Assembly (NCBI GenBank): GCA_021807595.1 | Contig: JAKBCS010000008.1 | Span: 1-62,477 of the forward strand | Length of the DNA: 62,477 nt | DNA from: Planctomycetota bacterium | GTDB taxonomy: Bacteria > Planctomycetota > Planctomycetia > Gemmatales > Gemmataceae | Direction: 5' to 3' | Shown here: positions 27,024 to 36,169 of the stretch, piece by piece | Position numbering within the stretch: position 1 is the first letter of the stretch | Layout of the letters: every line of letters begins with the position of its first letter | Position numbers and translations under genes: made by a program | The notes under the pieces: model-generated | The model's input: only the letters and a program-made list of their open reading frames with translations | What the model was told of the DNA's origin: nothing | The model's database searches: none

Positions 27024-28037
27024 ATGTTCCATGCGTCGATCGGCGGTATTCGAGGCTACTTGCCCGAGCGCGTATTAACGAACGAAGAGCTATCTCAAGA
27101 AATTGGTTGGACTCCCGCAGACATCGCACGGAAGACGGGCATCGTTTCACGACGAATTGCCGCGGCGGACGAGTGTGTTTCGGACATGGCGACGCTCGCA
27201 GCCAAGCGCTTGATAATCGATCTCCGACTCGACCCAGAAGCGCTCGACTTCTTGATCCTTTGCACCCAGACGCCCGATCACTATTTGCCAACCACCGCCT
27301 GTCTCGTTCAATGTCGATTGGGCTTGCCTTCCCGTTGCGCCTCGTTCGATCTCAATCAAGGCTGCTCCGGTTACATCTATTCGTTGTCCGTGGCGGCTGC
27401 CTACATCCGATCGGGGATGTTTCGACAGGGCATCGTCCTGACGGCGGATACTTATAGTAAATTGATCCATCCTAAAGATCGGTCGGTTCGCACACTCTTT
27501 GGAGACGCGGCGACGGCGACCTGGATTCGTCGTAGCGATGAACCGGGCTTGGGACGCTTTGTCATGGGGACCGATGGCTCGGGGGCGGAGAATTTAATTG
27601 TCCCGGCTGGAGGCTTGCGGCAACGGTCGAGCCAGAAATCAAGTCGAGAGTTTCAGGATGAGAGCGGCAATACTCGATCCGCCGATCACCTCTCCATGAA
27701 TGGCCCTACCTTGTTCGAGTTCGCGCTGCGCCGCGTCCCCGATTTAGCGAACCGAGTTCTCGAGTCGAACGATTTGGGCGGCGATTGTCAACCCCATTGG
27801 TATGTATTCCATCAGGCCAGCGGCTTTATGTTAGAACAATTGCGAAGTAAAATGAGTATTCCCAGAGAGAAGGTCGTCTATCATTTACGCGAGGTGGGCA
27901 ACACCGTCTCCTCTACCATCCCTTTGGCCCTGCGCGAATACGAACAACTGGGCCGCTTTTCCGTTGGGGAGAAGTTACTTCTCCTCGGCTTCGGCGTCGG
28001 TTACTCCTGGGGTGGAACGATACTAACCTGGCGATAG
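27024..28037 (+). CDS. Ketoacyl-ACP synthase III-like enzyme
   Basis: A 337-residue thiolase-fold enzyme. The complete Cys-His-Asn triad is seen: Cys114 in FDLNQGCSGYIYSL, His in VFHQASGFMLEQL, and Asn in EVGNTVSSTIPLAL. N-terminal IGGIRGYLPERVLTNEEL is typical of FabH relatives. Because it follows its own ACP and an acyltransferase, it more likely builds a short beta-ketoacyl chain for a glycan than starts fatty-acid synthesis. No ketoreductase gene is next to it. It is convergent with the aminotransferase gene, 31 bases apart. Confidence 0.88.
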   Translation: MFHASIGGIRGYLPERVLTNEELSQEIGWTPADIARKTGIVSRRIAAADECVSDMATLAAKRLIIDLRLDPEALDFLILCTQTPDHYLPTTACLVQCRLGLPSRCASFDLNQGCSGYIYSLSVAAAYIRSGMFRQGIVLTADTYSKLIHPKDRSVRTLFGDAATATWIRRSDEPGLGRFVMGTDGSGAENLIVPAGGLRQRSSQKSSREFQDESGNTRSADHLSMNGPTLFEFALRRVPDLANRVLESNDLGGDCQPHWYVFHQASGFMLEQLRSKMSIPREKVVYHLREVGNTVSSTIPLALREYEQLGRFSVGEKLLLLGFGVGYSWGGTILTWR

Positions 28038-28068
28038 ATCGTCGCGGACGCTCCATTGTTCGTTCCGC

Positions 28069-29190
28069 TCAGCCGGCTAACCGAATGCCGATGGCCAACT
28101 CATGGCATACGAAGCGCACTTGCTCTTGGGTAAGTTCGGGAAAAATGGGCAGCGACAGAATTTGCCGTGCGAGTCGTTCCGCGATCGGGAAGCAACCGAC
28201 CCCGCCGAGATGGGGATACGCTTCCTGAAGATGAATGGGCACCGGATAATGGATGCCCGCACCGATCCCAACGCTCTGTAAATGCTGTAAGACAACGTCG
28301 CGATTTGCCCGTTTGAGGGCGACTACAAACAAATGATAGACGTGTTGGCGGGACCAAGGTGCTTCCGAAGGAACGATCAATTCATCCCCCAGCTCTCTCA
28401 ATTCGTTGCGATACCAATCGGCGATAGTTCGACGTTGCCGATTCCATTCGGCAAGATGGTGGAGTTTCACTAACAAGACAGCAGCTTGGAGCGTATCGAG
28501 TCGGCTATTATACCCCTGGACTCGGTGAACGTATTTTACTGTGGAGCCCCAATTGCGCAACAATCGCAACTGCTCGGCCAAACGATCGTCGTTTGTACAA
28601 ATGGCTCCCCCGTCTCCGTAGGCACCGAGGTTCTTGCCGGGATAGAAGCTGAACGCGGCTGCCGCTCCAAGAGTTCCTACCCGTCCCAAACGATTCTCCG
28701 CTCCGTGCGCCTGGGCCGCATCCTCAATCGCAAGCAATCCTTTCCGACGGGCAAAATCCATCAGTTCTTCCATGTTCGCCGATTGGCCGTAAAGATGTAC
28801 GGGAATCAACGCCTTCACATTGGGTGTGAGAGCGCGTCGGGCGGACTCCGCGTCCATGGTAAAGGACGTGGGATCGACATCGCACAAAACGGGTTCGGCT
28901 CCGGCATCACTGACGGCCAGCGCAGTCGCGATGAATGTATTGGCCGGAAGTAGAACGCGATCCCCCGGGCCGATACCCAGCGCGTGGAGGCTGAGAAAAA
29001 GGGCGTCCGTCCCACTTCCCACCCCAACGGCGTGGCGAGTCCCAATGAAGGCGGCAAAGGCGATCTCAAATTGTTCGACCTCTCGGCCAAGGATGAAATC
29101 GCCTCGTTCCAATACCTTGGCAATGGCCGCATTCATCTCCGAATGCAAGGATTGATACTGCTGTCGTAAATCGACCAAAGGTATATTCAT
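28069..29190 (-). CDS. DegT/DnrJ/EryC1/StrS sugar aminotransferase
   Basis: A 373-residue PLP enzyme that transaminates keto-sugar nucleotides. Signatures: IPLVDLRQQYQSLHSEM, AVGVGSGTDALFLSL, DAAQAHGAEN, and the PLP lysine in FSFYPGKNLGAYGDGGAI. With the dehydrogenase encoded 18 bases upstream it forms the usual two-step set that makes a 3-amino sugar (WbpB/WbpE or GnnA/GnnB in other bacteria). It is last in the minus-strand series that begins at the flagellin gene. Confidence 0.92.
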   Translation of the reverse strand: MNIPLVDLRQQYQSLHSEMNAAIAKVLERGDFILGREVEQFEIAFAAFIGTRHAVGVGSGTDALFLSLHALGIGPGDRVLLPANTFIATALAVSDAGAEPVLCDVDPTSFTMDAESARRALTPNVKALIPVHLYGQSANMEELMDFARRKGLLAIEDAAQAHGAENRLGRVGTLGAAAAFSFYPGKNLGAYGDGGAICTNDDRLAEQLRLLRNWGSTVKYVHRVQGYNSRLDTLQAAVLLVKLHHLAEWNRQRRTIADWYRNELRELGDELIVPSEAPWSRQHVYHLFVVALKRANRDVVLQHLQSVGIGAGIHYPVPIHLQEAYPHLGGVGCFPIAERLARQILSLPIFPELTQEQVRFVCHELAIGIRLAG

Positions 29191-29208
29191 GATGCGACAA
29201 CCCCAAGA

Positions 29209-30270
29209 CTACACGCGCGCTCGACGAACTCGGTTGGCGGTTGGCTTCGACCGCTTTGAAGCTCGGTCGATGCCCATCCCTCGCATGGAGACCATGAGCG
29301 ATTCCAAGGTTTCCACCACGTCGCGCGCGAATTTCCCATCCGTTAGCGGCCGCTGCCGATTTTGAACGCAATCGAGGAAATGTCGATCTTGCACTTTCAG
29401 CGGCTCTTCCGATATCAGTTTCGGGATAAGTACATCGGCGTCGCGCAATCGGAATTGGAACTGGCCGAAGGAATCGTAATAAGGCTCCTGCATCAATCCC
29501 TTGTCGTAGAGTCGGATCGGCTCCAGGGGCGAGGTGTCGTCCCACACGGCCATCTTCTTGTCGCCCACGACGACAAGGGTGCGTTCCTTGCGTGGATTGA
29601 GCCAACTAACGTGCATGTGGCACATCGTCTTATTGGGAAAACGCAGAGAAGCGAAGCATACGTCTTCGATGTCGAGTTGTAAGAATTTCTCCCCCCATGC
29701 GCCGACCTCGACGGGTTTGTCGTCGAGAAGATAGTGGAAAATGGAAACATCGTGGCTGCCGAGATCGTAAAGTGCATTTACATCACGACGCACCGGGCCG
29801 AGATTGGTCCGAGTCGCCGTCATGTAATAGACCCTGCCCATCGTACCGTCGTCAATATATTGGCGCAATCGACGGATGCCCGCGTTAAAAAGAAATACGT
29901 GGCCGCACATTAAGATGCGATCCTGCTTTTCGGCCAGGGCAATAAGATGGTCCGCTTCCATCGTGCTGTATGTGATAGGTTTTTCCACCAGCACATCCTT
30001 ACCGGCTAGAAGCGCGGCTTCCACCAGACCATAATGGGAGGATACCGGCGTGGCGACGACGACGGCGTCCACATCGGGCCGGCGCAGCAATTCCTTATAA
30101 TCGTCGGTCAGCTCCACCTCCGGGGACTGTTGCCGAACTGCTTTCAATCGCTGCGAGTCGGTGTCCGCGATGATGCGCACGCACGAATCGTGGAAATGAT
30201 TGAAGATCCGGACGTGATTCGGACCCCAATGGCCGTATCCGATTAAGCCAAGACCTATCATGGGATTCAT
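29209..30270 (-). CDS. Gfo/Idh/MocA-family sugar dehydrogenase
   Basis: A 353-residue NAD(P)-dependent oxidoreductase. The Rossmann motif is LGLIGYGHWGPNH near the N-terminus, and the family's catalytic segment reads DVLVEKPITYS. The C-terminal part has the Gfo/Idh beta-sheet domain. It probably oxidises a nucleotide sugar at C3 for the next enzyme (DegT) to transaminate. Its ATG overlaps the stop of the TPR gene (ATGA), showing coupling to the flagellar half of the operon. Confidence 0.88.
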   Translation of the reverse strand: MNPMIGLGLIGYGHWGPNHVRIFNHFHDSCVRIIADTDSQRLKAVRQQSPEVELTDDYKELLRRPDVDAVVVATPVSSHYGLVEAALLAGKDVLVEKPITYSTMEADHLIALAEKQDRILMCGHVFLFNAGIRRLRQYIDDGTMGRVYYMTATRTNLGPVRRDVNALYDLGSHDVSIFHYLLDDKPVEVGAWGEKFLQLDIEDVCFASLRFPNKTMCHMHVSWLNPRKERTLVVVGDKKMAVWDDTSPLEPIRLYDKGLMQEPYYDSFGQFQFRLRDADVLIPKLISEEPLKVQDRHFLDCVQNRQRPLTDGKFARDVVETLESLMVSMRGMGIDRASKRSKPTANRVRRARV

Positions 30271-30686
30271 CCGAGTAGAACGGTGGAGGAAGATAAGGAA
30301 TGTCGGTTGGAAGCCAATCGATCCAGGTTCGCTCGCGCTTGGAGATTACCCGCGTCGAGTTGTAGTGCATTTTGAAACGCGCAAATCGCTTCTTCTTTTC
30401 TGCCGAGGGCCGAGAGCGCAACGCCTCGACTGTTGTGATAACCGGCAACGTCGGGCCGACAGTTTACCGCGCGGGTCAGAAGGGTAAGGGCCTGCTCTTT
30501 TTGTCCGAATTGATGCGCGGCCAAACCGAGCAAGTGTAAGGCATCGGCGTGGTCCGGAACCGCGTCGAGGATTCGTCCGTAGATCGAAACCGCTTGCGGG
30601 AGACGACCGGCTCGCTGATGCGCGATGCCTTCGTCCAATAGACGAACAAAATCGGGACTGGGGATATTCATGGCAGAGTCTCTCAT
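30267..30686 (-). CDS. Small TPR protein
   Basis: A 139-residue protein of about three TPR units (GRLPQAVSIYGRILDAVPDHADALHLLGLAAHQ..., GRKEEAICAFQNAL). It overlaps both neighbours by four bases: ATGA with the GT41 gene upstream and ATGA with the dehydrogenase downstream. I therefore kept the start at 30686; a second Met five residues on (30671) is possible. It has no catalytic motif and may be an adaptor or acceptor-binding partner for the glycosyltransferases. Confidence 0.75.
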   Translation of the reverse strand: MRDSAMNIPSPDFVRLLDEGIAHQRAGRLPQAVSIYGRILDAVPDHADALHLLGLAAHQFGQKEQALTLLTRAVNCRPDVAGYHNSRGVALSALGRKEEAICAFQNALQLDAGNLQARANLDRLASNRHSLSSSTVLLG

Positions 30687-33016
30687 TGGCCGTCCCCGAC
30701 GACATGGTGTGTCATTGCGTTCGCGGTTTGTCGACGAGGTTGTGCGTTTAGGAAGAACTGCTCCAGATCGCGGAGAATGCCGGGATTCTCAAAAAGAACG
30801 TCCTTCTTTTCAAGAATGCGCGAGGACATCTCGGCACGCCACTCGGAATCGTTTCCTAGACGGAGTGCCAGCCGCACGTAGTCGTCTCCGTCGGCGGCGA
30901 CGAGGTCGGGCAGGCCCATGCGGCGATAGAATCCGTAGGTCAGCCGACTGCGTAGAAAATTCCCCGGCAGTGTGACCAGCGGTGCGCCGACCGCGAATGT
31001 CTCAAGGCTCGTGTTACCCCCTCCGAAATGAATCGTGTCCAATACGACTTCGGAGATTGCTAAAAGGCTAAGGAATTCCGCGGCGTCCAAGCGAGACAAA
31101 AAGACGACGCGCCGGGCGGCATCGCCGAGCGTGGAGTCAAATCGCTTCTTCAGAAGCTGGGACCAATAGTCTTTTTGGCCGGCGATCAGGACGAGACGTC
31201 CTTTGGGGTCGGCCTCCAGGATGCGCGCCAGTAGCACATCAAAATCGGGATGGAATTTGAACAAGCTCTGCGGGCAGGTGTACAGATGATCCTCGTCGGA
31301 CAGACCGAAGTGAGCGCGCGTGTGCAACGTCTGGGGCAATTGCGGTCGATAATAGTACGTCGTCATGTTGTCCAGGCGTACTAATTTTTCGGTATAATGC
31401 TCGTCACCGTCGGAGGGATCGAGGTCGCGCGCGGAAATGAAATAGTCCATTGTGGGAATGCCGGTCGTGTCCGGATGTCCCCAGGTGACACACTGAATGG
31501 GTGCCAGACGCGAAAAGGCGAGATAATACGTCCACGGGTCCATGCCGATATCGGTGTAGAACAGAATGTCTAATTCTTGGTCGGCAACAATGCGCCGCGT
31601 TTGTTCGAGATGATTGGGAAGCAAGATAAATCGATCCGCGCTGCGGCGAATCTCGCCGCGCCATTCATCCTCCGGACGATGGAAGGTCAAAACGCTGACC
31701 TCGAAGTGTTCGCGCGATAAATGGCGGATAATGCCGGCGTTTAATTTGCCGATGGTATGATTAAAAAAGAGGCGCGAGAGGAAGCCGATGCGGATGCGTC
31801 CCTCGCGGCGTTTTGGAGAATCGAGACGGCAGTGCGGCGCAGTCCAGGTAAGTGAGGGGGTGGCGCGGACATGGATTGCGGCGAGATCGGCCATGACCTT
31901 GCGATCGTTCTTGCCCTGGTAGGCCAAATAAAACGAGAGATTTCCCACCCGCGCGAGAGGATCCTCAATACTCAAATCCTGGTTGCGCAAATGGGCCAGA
32001 CCACTCTCGATGCGTCGCCGGTGGAGTTCTCCTTCGGACAGCGAGCCGGGGATCACGGGCAGCAAGAGTGTGGACAATAATTTCAGTGCATCGTTGGGAG
32101 ACTGTGCCAACGCGCGCTCGACGCCCACCGCGGCTTCGTTGTAACGGCCCTCTTCGGCGAGAAGGAGACAGAGATTGGCTCTGGCCTCCGGGTGGTTCGG
32201 TGCGCGCTCGAGCGCTTGCTGATAATAGCCCATCGCCTCCGCGCGGCGTTCGGCAATGCGATGTACATTGGCCAAATTGTTATACGGGTCGGCCGGTTTG
32301 GGATCGCGTTCGATGGCCGTCTCGAAACAGCGCTCCGCCTCTTCCATTTGTCCCTGGGTATGATGGTATATGCCGAGGTTGTTATGAGCCGGTGCGAAGC
32401 GGGGATTAATGCGTATCGCTTCGTGAAAATAATACGCTGCCTCCGCGTTCGCACCTCTTAATAAATGTACCAAGCCGAGATTGTTCACGGGCGCGGCATA
32501 AGCGGGATCGAGACGACTGGCTTTGCGGAAAAAATCGGCGGCTTCGTCGGTCTGTCGCATCTCATAAGCGACGAGTCCCGCATGATTGAACGGTTCGGCA
32601 AAATCGGGACGCAGCATGATCGCTCGAAGAAAGCAGCGAAGCGCGGGATTGTGCTTGCCGTGCGCTTGATACACTAATCCCAAATTGTTGTAAGCTTCGG
32701 CGTAATTGGGGCGCAGTCGAAGCGCCTCCTCGAAGCAACTTTGCGCTTCGCTCAGCCGCTCCTGCGCCGCCAAGACCTCGCCGAGATCGTGATGAAATTC
32801 GGGGCGCTGGGGGTCGAGTTGAATTGCCCGGCGCAAGGTCTCGGCAGCTTCGTCGCGCCGACCACTTTGCAGGAGGGCCACGCCGTAAAGATGCAACGCC
32901 TCCGCGTTGGTTGGGTCCGACGCGAGGATACGTCCGTATAGTCTTCGAGCCTCGCTCAGCGCACCCGCTTGGTGACGGCTGAGCGCGTGTTCCAAGGTTC
33001 CCTTCGTGGAAGACAT
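30683..33016 (-). CDS. TPR / GT41 O-GlcNAc transferase-like glycosyltransferase
   Basis: A 777-residue protein. Residues 1-400 are a superhelix of roughly ten TPR units (for example YGRILASDPTNAEALHLYGV). From about residue 400 the SPINDLY/OGT catalytic region begins (RIRIGFLSRLFFNHTIGKL), with ILFYTDIGMDP, CVTWGHPDTTGIPTMDYFI, a Rossmann part LVLIAGQKDYW, and the UDP-site segment FGGGNTSLETFAVGAPLVTLPG. It should add a sugar to Ser/Thr of a protein. I chose the ATG at 33016 with AAGGA upstream. A TTG at 33097 overlapping the fliS stop is an alternative. It lies directly behind fliS, so flagellin is the likely acceptor. Confidence 0.85.
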   Translation of the reverse strand: MSSTKGTLEHALSRHQAGALSEARRLYGRILASDPTNAEALHLYGVALLQSGRRDEAAETLRRAIQLDPQRPEFHHDLGEVLAAQERLSEAQSCFEEALRLRPNYAEAYNNLGLVYQAHGKHNPALRCFLRAIMLRPDFAEPFNHAGLVAYEMRQTDEAADFFRKASRLDPAYAAPVNNLGLVHLLRGANAEAAYYFHEAIRINPRFAPAHNNLGIYHHTQGQMEEAERCFETAIERDPKPADPYNNLANVHRIAERRAEAMGYYQQALERAPNHPEARANLCLLLAEEGRYNEAAVGVERALAQSPNDALKLLSTLLLPVIPGSLSEGELHRRRIESGLAHLRNQDLSIEDPLARVGNLSFYLAYQGKNDRKVMADLAAIHVRATPSLTWTAPHCRLDSPKRREGRIRIGFLSRLFFNHTIGKLNAGIIRHLSREHFEVSVLTFHRPEDEWRGEIRRSADRFILLPNHLEQTRRIVADQELDILFYTDIGMDPWTYYLAFSRLAPIQCVTWGHPDTTGIPTMDYFISARDLDPSDGDEHYTEKLVRLDNMTTYYYRPQLPQTLHTRAHFGLSDEDHLYTCPQSLFKFHPDFDVLLARILEADPKGRLVLIAGQKDYWSQLLKKRFDSTLGDAARRVVFLSRLDAAEFLSLLAISEVVLDTIHFGGGNTSLETFAVGAPLVTLPGNFLRSRLTYGFYRRMGLPDLVAADGDDYVRLALRLGNDSEWRAEMSSRILEKKDVLFENPGILRDLEQFFLNAQPRRQTANAMTHHVVGDGQ

Positions 33017-33093
33017 GGACGGAATCCTTTCGAGCGGATCGAACGCTGCTTCACTCCAGACCCGATTGTATAAAGGTTCGTCGCGACATTCGA

Positions 33094-33510
33094 TCAAGCC
33101 ATCGCTTGGAGAGTCGTTAAACTATTGATCGGCGGAATGGCTCCTCGTCGCTCCAGCTCAACGGCTTCGGGTCGTATTTTTTGGAACCCTTCGCGTAGGA
33201 TGCGCAGCACATTCAGCGCCGACCGCATGTCGTCTTCGCCTCCCTTTTCTAGTTCGTGCAGGCAGAATTCATATAGGCGTAAAATGTCCGTCGTAACGGG
33301 ATCGCCGTCGGCCACGACGCCAGAGGCTAAACCCATGACGATGAGCCGCGCCTTAACCAGTCGGGCTTTCGCACCCTTTGTGTCGCCTCTCGCCAGTGCA
33401 GACAATGCCTGCTCGCAGCGTTCGACCGCGCCATCGTACAGTGCTAAAAGCATGTCGATGCGCGTCCAACTCGGTGAGGACTGTTGCTGGTATTTGTTGT
33501 ACGGGTTCAT
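33094..33510 (-). CDS. fliS: Flagellar export chaperone FliS
   Basis: A 138-residue helical protein that binds the C-terminus of flagellin before export. The N-terminus MNPYNKYQQQ and the segment IDMLLALYDGAVERCEQAL match the family, as does the helical continuation to a C-terminal helix (LNVLRILREGFQKI). Length is as expected. It follows fliD by 91 bases and precedes the GT41 glycosyltransferase. Confidence 0.93.
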   Translation of the reverse strand: MNPYNKYQQQSSPSWTRIDMLLALYDGAVERCEQALSALARGDTKGAKARLVKARLIVMGLASGVVADGDPVTTDILRLYEFCLHELEKGGEDDMRSALNVLRILREGFQKIRPEAVELERRGAIPPINSLTTLQAMA

Positions 33511-33601
33511 GGGGAGATCTCATTTCGGATCGGTTGCGGCCTACACAATGCACTTCTCCCTTGCTCGCGCCGCGAACCGGAAGGCGAGGGTTGTCCTTTC
33601 C

Positions 33602-36022
33602 CTAGCCGAGGGTGGTAGAACTGCTCGAACTGGTACTCGTCGGCGTCGCACTGCTCAGCGAAGCACCCAGCGCATTACCCGCCGATTGTAGTTGCGCCAA
33701 GACCGATTCCATGTTGTTGAACTCCGACAAAAGCGCTTGCTGTTGACGTTGAAGGTTTTGTTGCTGTTGAGTGATATTTGTTGTGAGGCTCGTGGATTGG
33801 TTTTGCAGTCCTTGCGTGGCGATGGTGATTTGTCCCGCGACCGGATCGAGCATCTGCGTGAGTACATTGTTCAACTGTGAGGCGATGCCTTGGGTGACGG
33901 CGATATTCCCTTCGGGTGAGCTGGTGACTTGCGAGGGCGTAAGCGTGGATAGAACCGCCAAGCCGCCCGTATATTTGTTGCCCGTATTACCGGTCAACAC
34001 CTGACCGCTGCCTGTCGCCGATTCTACGATGCCATTGTAAATGTAATTCCCGGCTACATCTTGCCCGCTGCCCGATTCCGAACCTGTATATCCCAACGAG
34101 GTTAAAGCCGTGCCCGCGAGATTGGCGACCGAGGAATGCGATCCGAAACTGTTGGACGTCAAAACGAGTTGGCCGCTGCTATTGACGTTGGCCGTCACGG
34201 TCGCGCCGCCGAGAGAACTGCTGGCATCAATTGCCGATTGTACTTGTTGGGCAAGTTGTGCTTGTGTGTAGGTTCCGCTTGCGAGCGTAACCGTGCCGGA
34301 ATTCTGGCCGTCGACGGCGAGGCTGAGGGTGTCGTTACTGCTACCAATCGTAATAGAGTTCGCCAGGGCGGTGGTGGCCGAGGCCGCCGCTTGGGTGGCC
34401 GCTTGAGTGATCTGAACCTGAATCGGAGCGTTGGTTCCTTGTATATTGGATGGCGCAAAGACGTAGGAAACGGCGGGGTTGCTCGATGTCGCGTCCTGCA
34501 CGAAGAGGCGGCGAACATCGTTCGAGGAGATACCACTCAATTGACCGTTGAGCGCCTGATTCAAGGTGGTGTTGTTGACCGACAAGGTTCCGTCGGAATT
34601 GACGCCGATGCCGACGGACGCCAAGTCACTGGCCATTTTGTTGACGCCAGTAACTGCCGAAGTAACTGTTTCACTCAGCCGATTGGGGATAGACGTGGCA
34701 TTATAATCGCCGAGGAAGATCCCGGCCTGATTCGTTTGCGAATCGAACGAGTCGTTTTGATTGATATATCCGATGAGACTGTTATACGCGCTGACAAATC
34801 CATCGATGCTGGTGGCCGTGGTCTGGGTATTGTTGGCTACCGAGACCGTGACGGGAGACGAACTCGTTCCCGTCAGATTCAGGGTGACTCCGTTAAATAA
34901 ATTCTGGATCTGATTGCTAGAATTGGTAATGGTCGCCGCGCCGGGGCCTGAGCCGATCGTTAAGGACGCATCGCTCGCCGCTTGGGTATTCGGTGTAAAG
35001 GCGTCGATGGAAAACGTCTGTCCCGTCGTCACTGTGCCGCTGCTGAATTGGACGGTCAGTCCCTCGGCCACGGCGGCGGGGGAACTGAGCAAAGTCGAAC
35101 TGCCGTTAATCGTTCCTTTAATCGTGCCGCTGCTGTTGGTATAGGCGATGCTCGTGGCGGAGTTCGTGATGTCGCCACCGTTGATTACCGTAAATGTAAA
35201 GGTATCGTTGTTGGTTCCCGTATAGGAGCCGCTGCCGGCGTTGGAGGTCGGTGTCGCGGTACCACTCCAACCGGAGGATGGGACGGCTTGACCGATGTAC
35301 GTCGCGTTCAGTTCCGGCCTCATCGCGCCGTTAGAACTGGCGGCCAAATGATTGGTAATCGTTATGGCATTGGCCGTGCCGCTATTATTGGAAGTCAGCA
35401 TCAGGCGATTGCCCTGCGAGGAGCTGCCATCGTTGACGATTGTAGCGGTCGCGCCGGCGTTGGAGCCGTTGATGGCGTTGGCCAAACCTTGCAAGGTATC
35501 GTTGCTGCCATCAATGGTGATCGTGGTCGCCGGGCCGCTGCCGACCTGAAATTGAAAAGTCCCTTGTGTAATCGAGCTGGTGGCGGAATCGAAACCCTGC
35601 GAAGAGGTTTCTTGGGCCTGAGCGAGGCTGTTGACGGCGAAACTGTATTGACCCGGAGTAGCACCGCTGGAAGCCGAAGCCGAGACGACGGCGGGATTGC
35701 TGGAAGTAGCGGTTCTTCCATCGAATACACTATTGGTCGCTGGGGTTAGGTTGCCGAGCGAGGATTGCAGAGCGGTCAAGTACGACTGGATGGTATTATA
35801 GGCCGCTTCGCGCTGCTGAATCTGTGCTTGCTGAGTTTGCAGGTTGGTGATGACGGCCTGTTCGGGTGCCAACAAACCTTGAATGAGTTGATTCGTATTT
35901 AGCCCGCTGACCAATCCCTGGAACGAAATACCGCTGGTGCTCAGTCCGGTTATGCCCGATGTGCTGGACGAACCGCTCGCCGTACTTGCTGGGGCACTGG
36001 AGACGGAAGACAACGCGGACAT
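33602..36022 (-). CDS. fliD: Flagellar filament cap protein FliD, enlarged
   Basis: An 806-residue hook-associated protein 2 that caps the filament and helps flagellin fold into place. The FliD N-terminal region is clear (ISFQGLVSGLNTNQLIQGLLAPEQ, then a coiled coil of Gln-rich heptads). The C-terminal region also ends in a Gln-rich coiled coil (ITQQQQNLQRQQQALLSEFNNM). Typical FliD has 450-600 residues. The extra length is in the middle, a Ser/Thr/Asn/Gly-rich beta region of several FliD-like subdomains. No Cys is present and almost every surface segment offers hydroxyl residues. Confidence 0.92.
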   Translation of the reverse strand: MSALSSVSSAPASTASGSSSTSGITGLSTSGISFQGLVSGLNTNQLIQGLLAPEQAVITNLQTQQAQIQQREAAYNTIQSYLTALQSSLGNLTPATNSVFDGRTATSSNPAVVSASASSGATPGQYSFAVNSLAQAQETSSQGFDSATSSITQGTFQFQVGSGPATTITIDGSNDTLQGLANAINGSNAGATATIVNDGSSSQGNRLMLTSNNSGTANAITITNHLAASSNGAMRPELNATYIGQAVPSSGWSGTATPTSNAGSGSYTGTNNDTFTFTVINGGDITNSATSIAYTNSSGTIKGTINGSSTLLSSPAAVAEGLTVQFSSGTVTTGQTFSIDAFTPNTQAASDASLTIGSGPGAATITNSSNQIQNLFNGVTLNLTGTSSSPVTVSVANNTQTTATSIDGFVSAYNSLIGYINQNDSFDSQTNQAGIFLGDYNATSIPNRLSETVTSAVTGVNKMASDLASVGIGVNSDGTLSVNNTTLNQALNGQLSGISSNDVRRLFVQDATSSNPAVSYVFAPSNIQGTNAPIQVQITQAATQAAASATTALANSITIGSSNDTLSLAVDGQNSGTVTLASGTYTQAQLAQQVQSAIDASSSLGGATVTANVNSSGQLVLTSNSFGSHSSVANLAGTALTSLGYTGSESGSGQDVAGNYIYNGIVESATGSGQVLTGNTGNKYTGGLAVLSTLTPSQVTSSPEGNIAVTQGIASQLNNVLTQMLDPVAGQITIATQGLQNQSTSLTTNITQQQQNLQRQQQALLSEFNNMESVLAQLQSAGNALGASLSSATPTSTSSSSSTTLG

Positions 36023-36169
36023 GAGCGTGGTTCTCTTCGATGGTCAATCGCATCAGCTTCACCGACTCATACATCGTCCAAAAGGGCGAAAAACTTCCGT
36101 GCCAGTAATTGTTCCGAGCCGCGACCTTGACGAGTCGATTCCAAGGATCGCGGCTCGGAAACGCTAACC

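Noticed and set aside
33017-33097. TTG start of the GT41 gene overlapping the fliS stop
   Set aside because: The ATG at 33016 has a better ribosome site and the extra 27 residues do not look like TPR; kept only as an alternative.
34136-35749. Two plus-strand frames of about 250 residues opposite fliD
   Set aside because: They mirror the Ser/Thr/Gly-rich fliD region (giving Arg/Gly/Val-rich peptides) and have no independent support; the same holds for frames opposite the flagellin gene.
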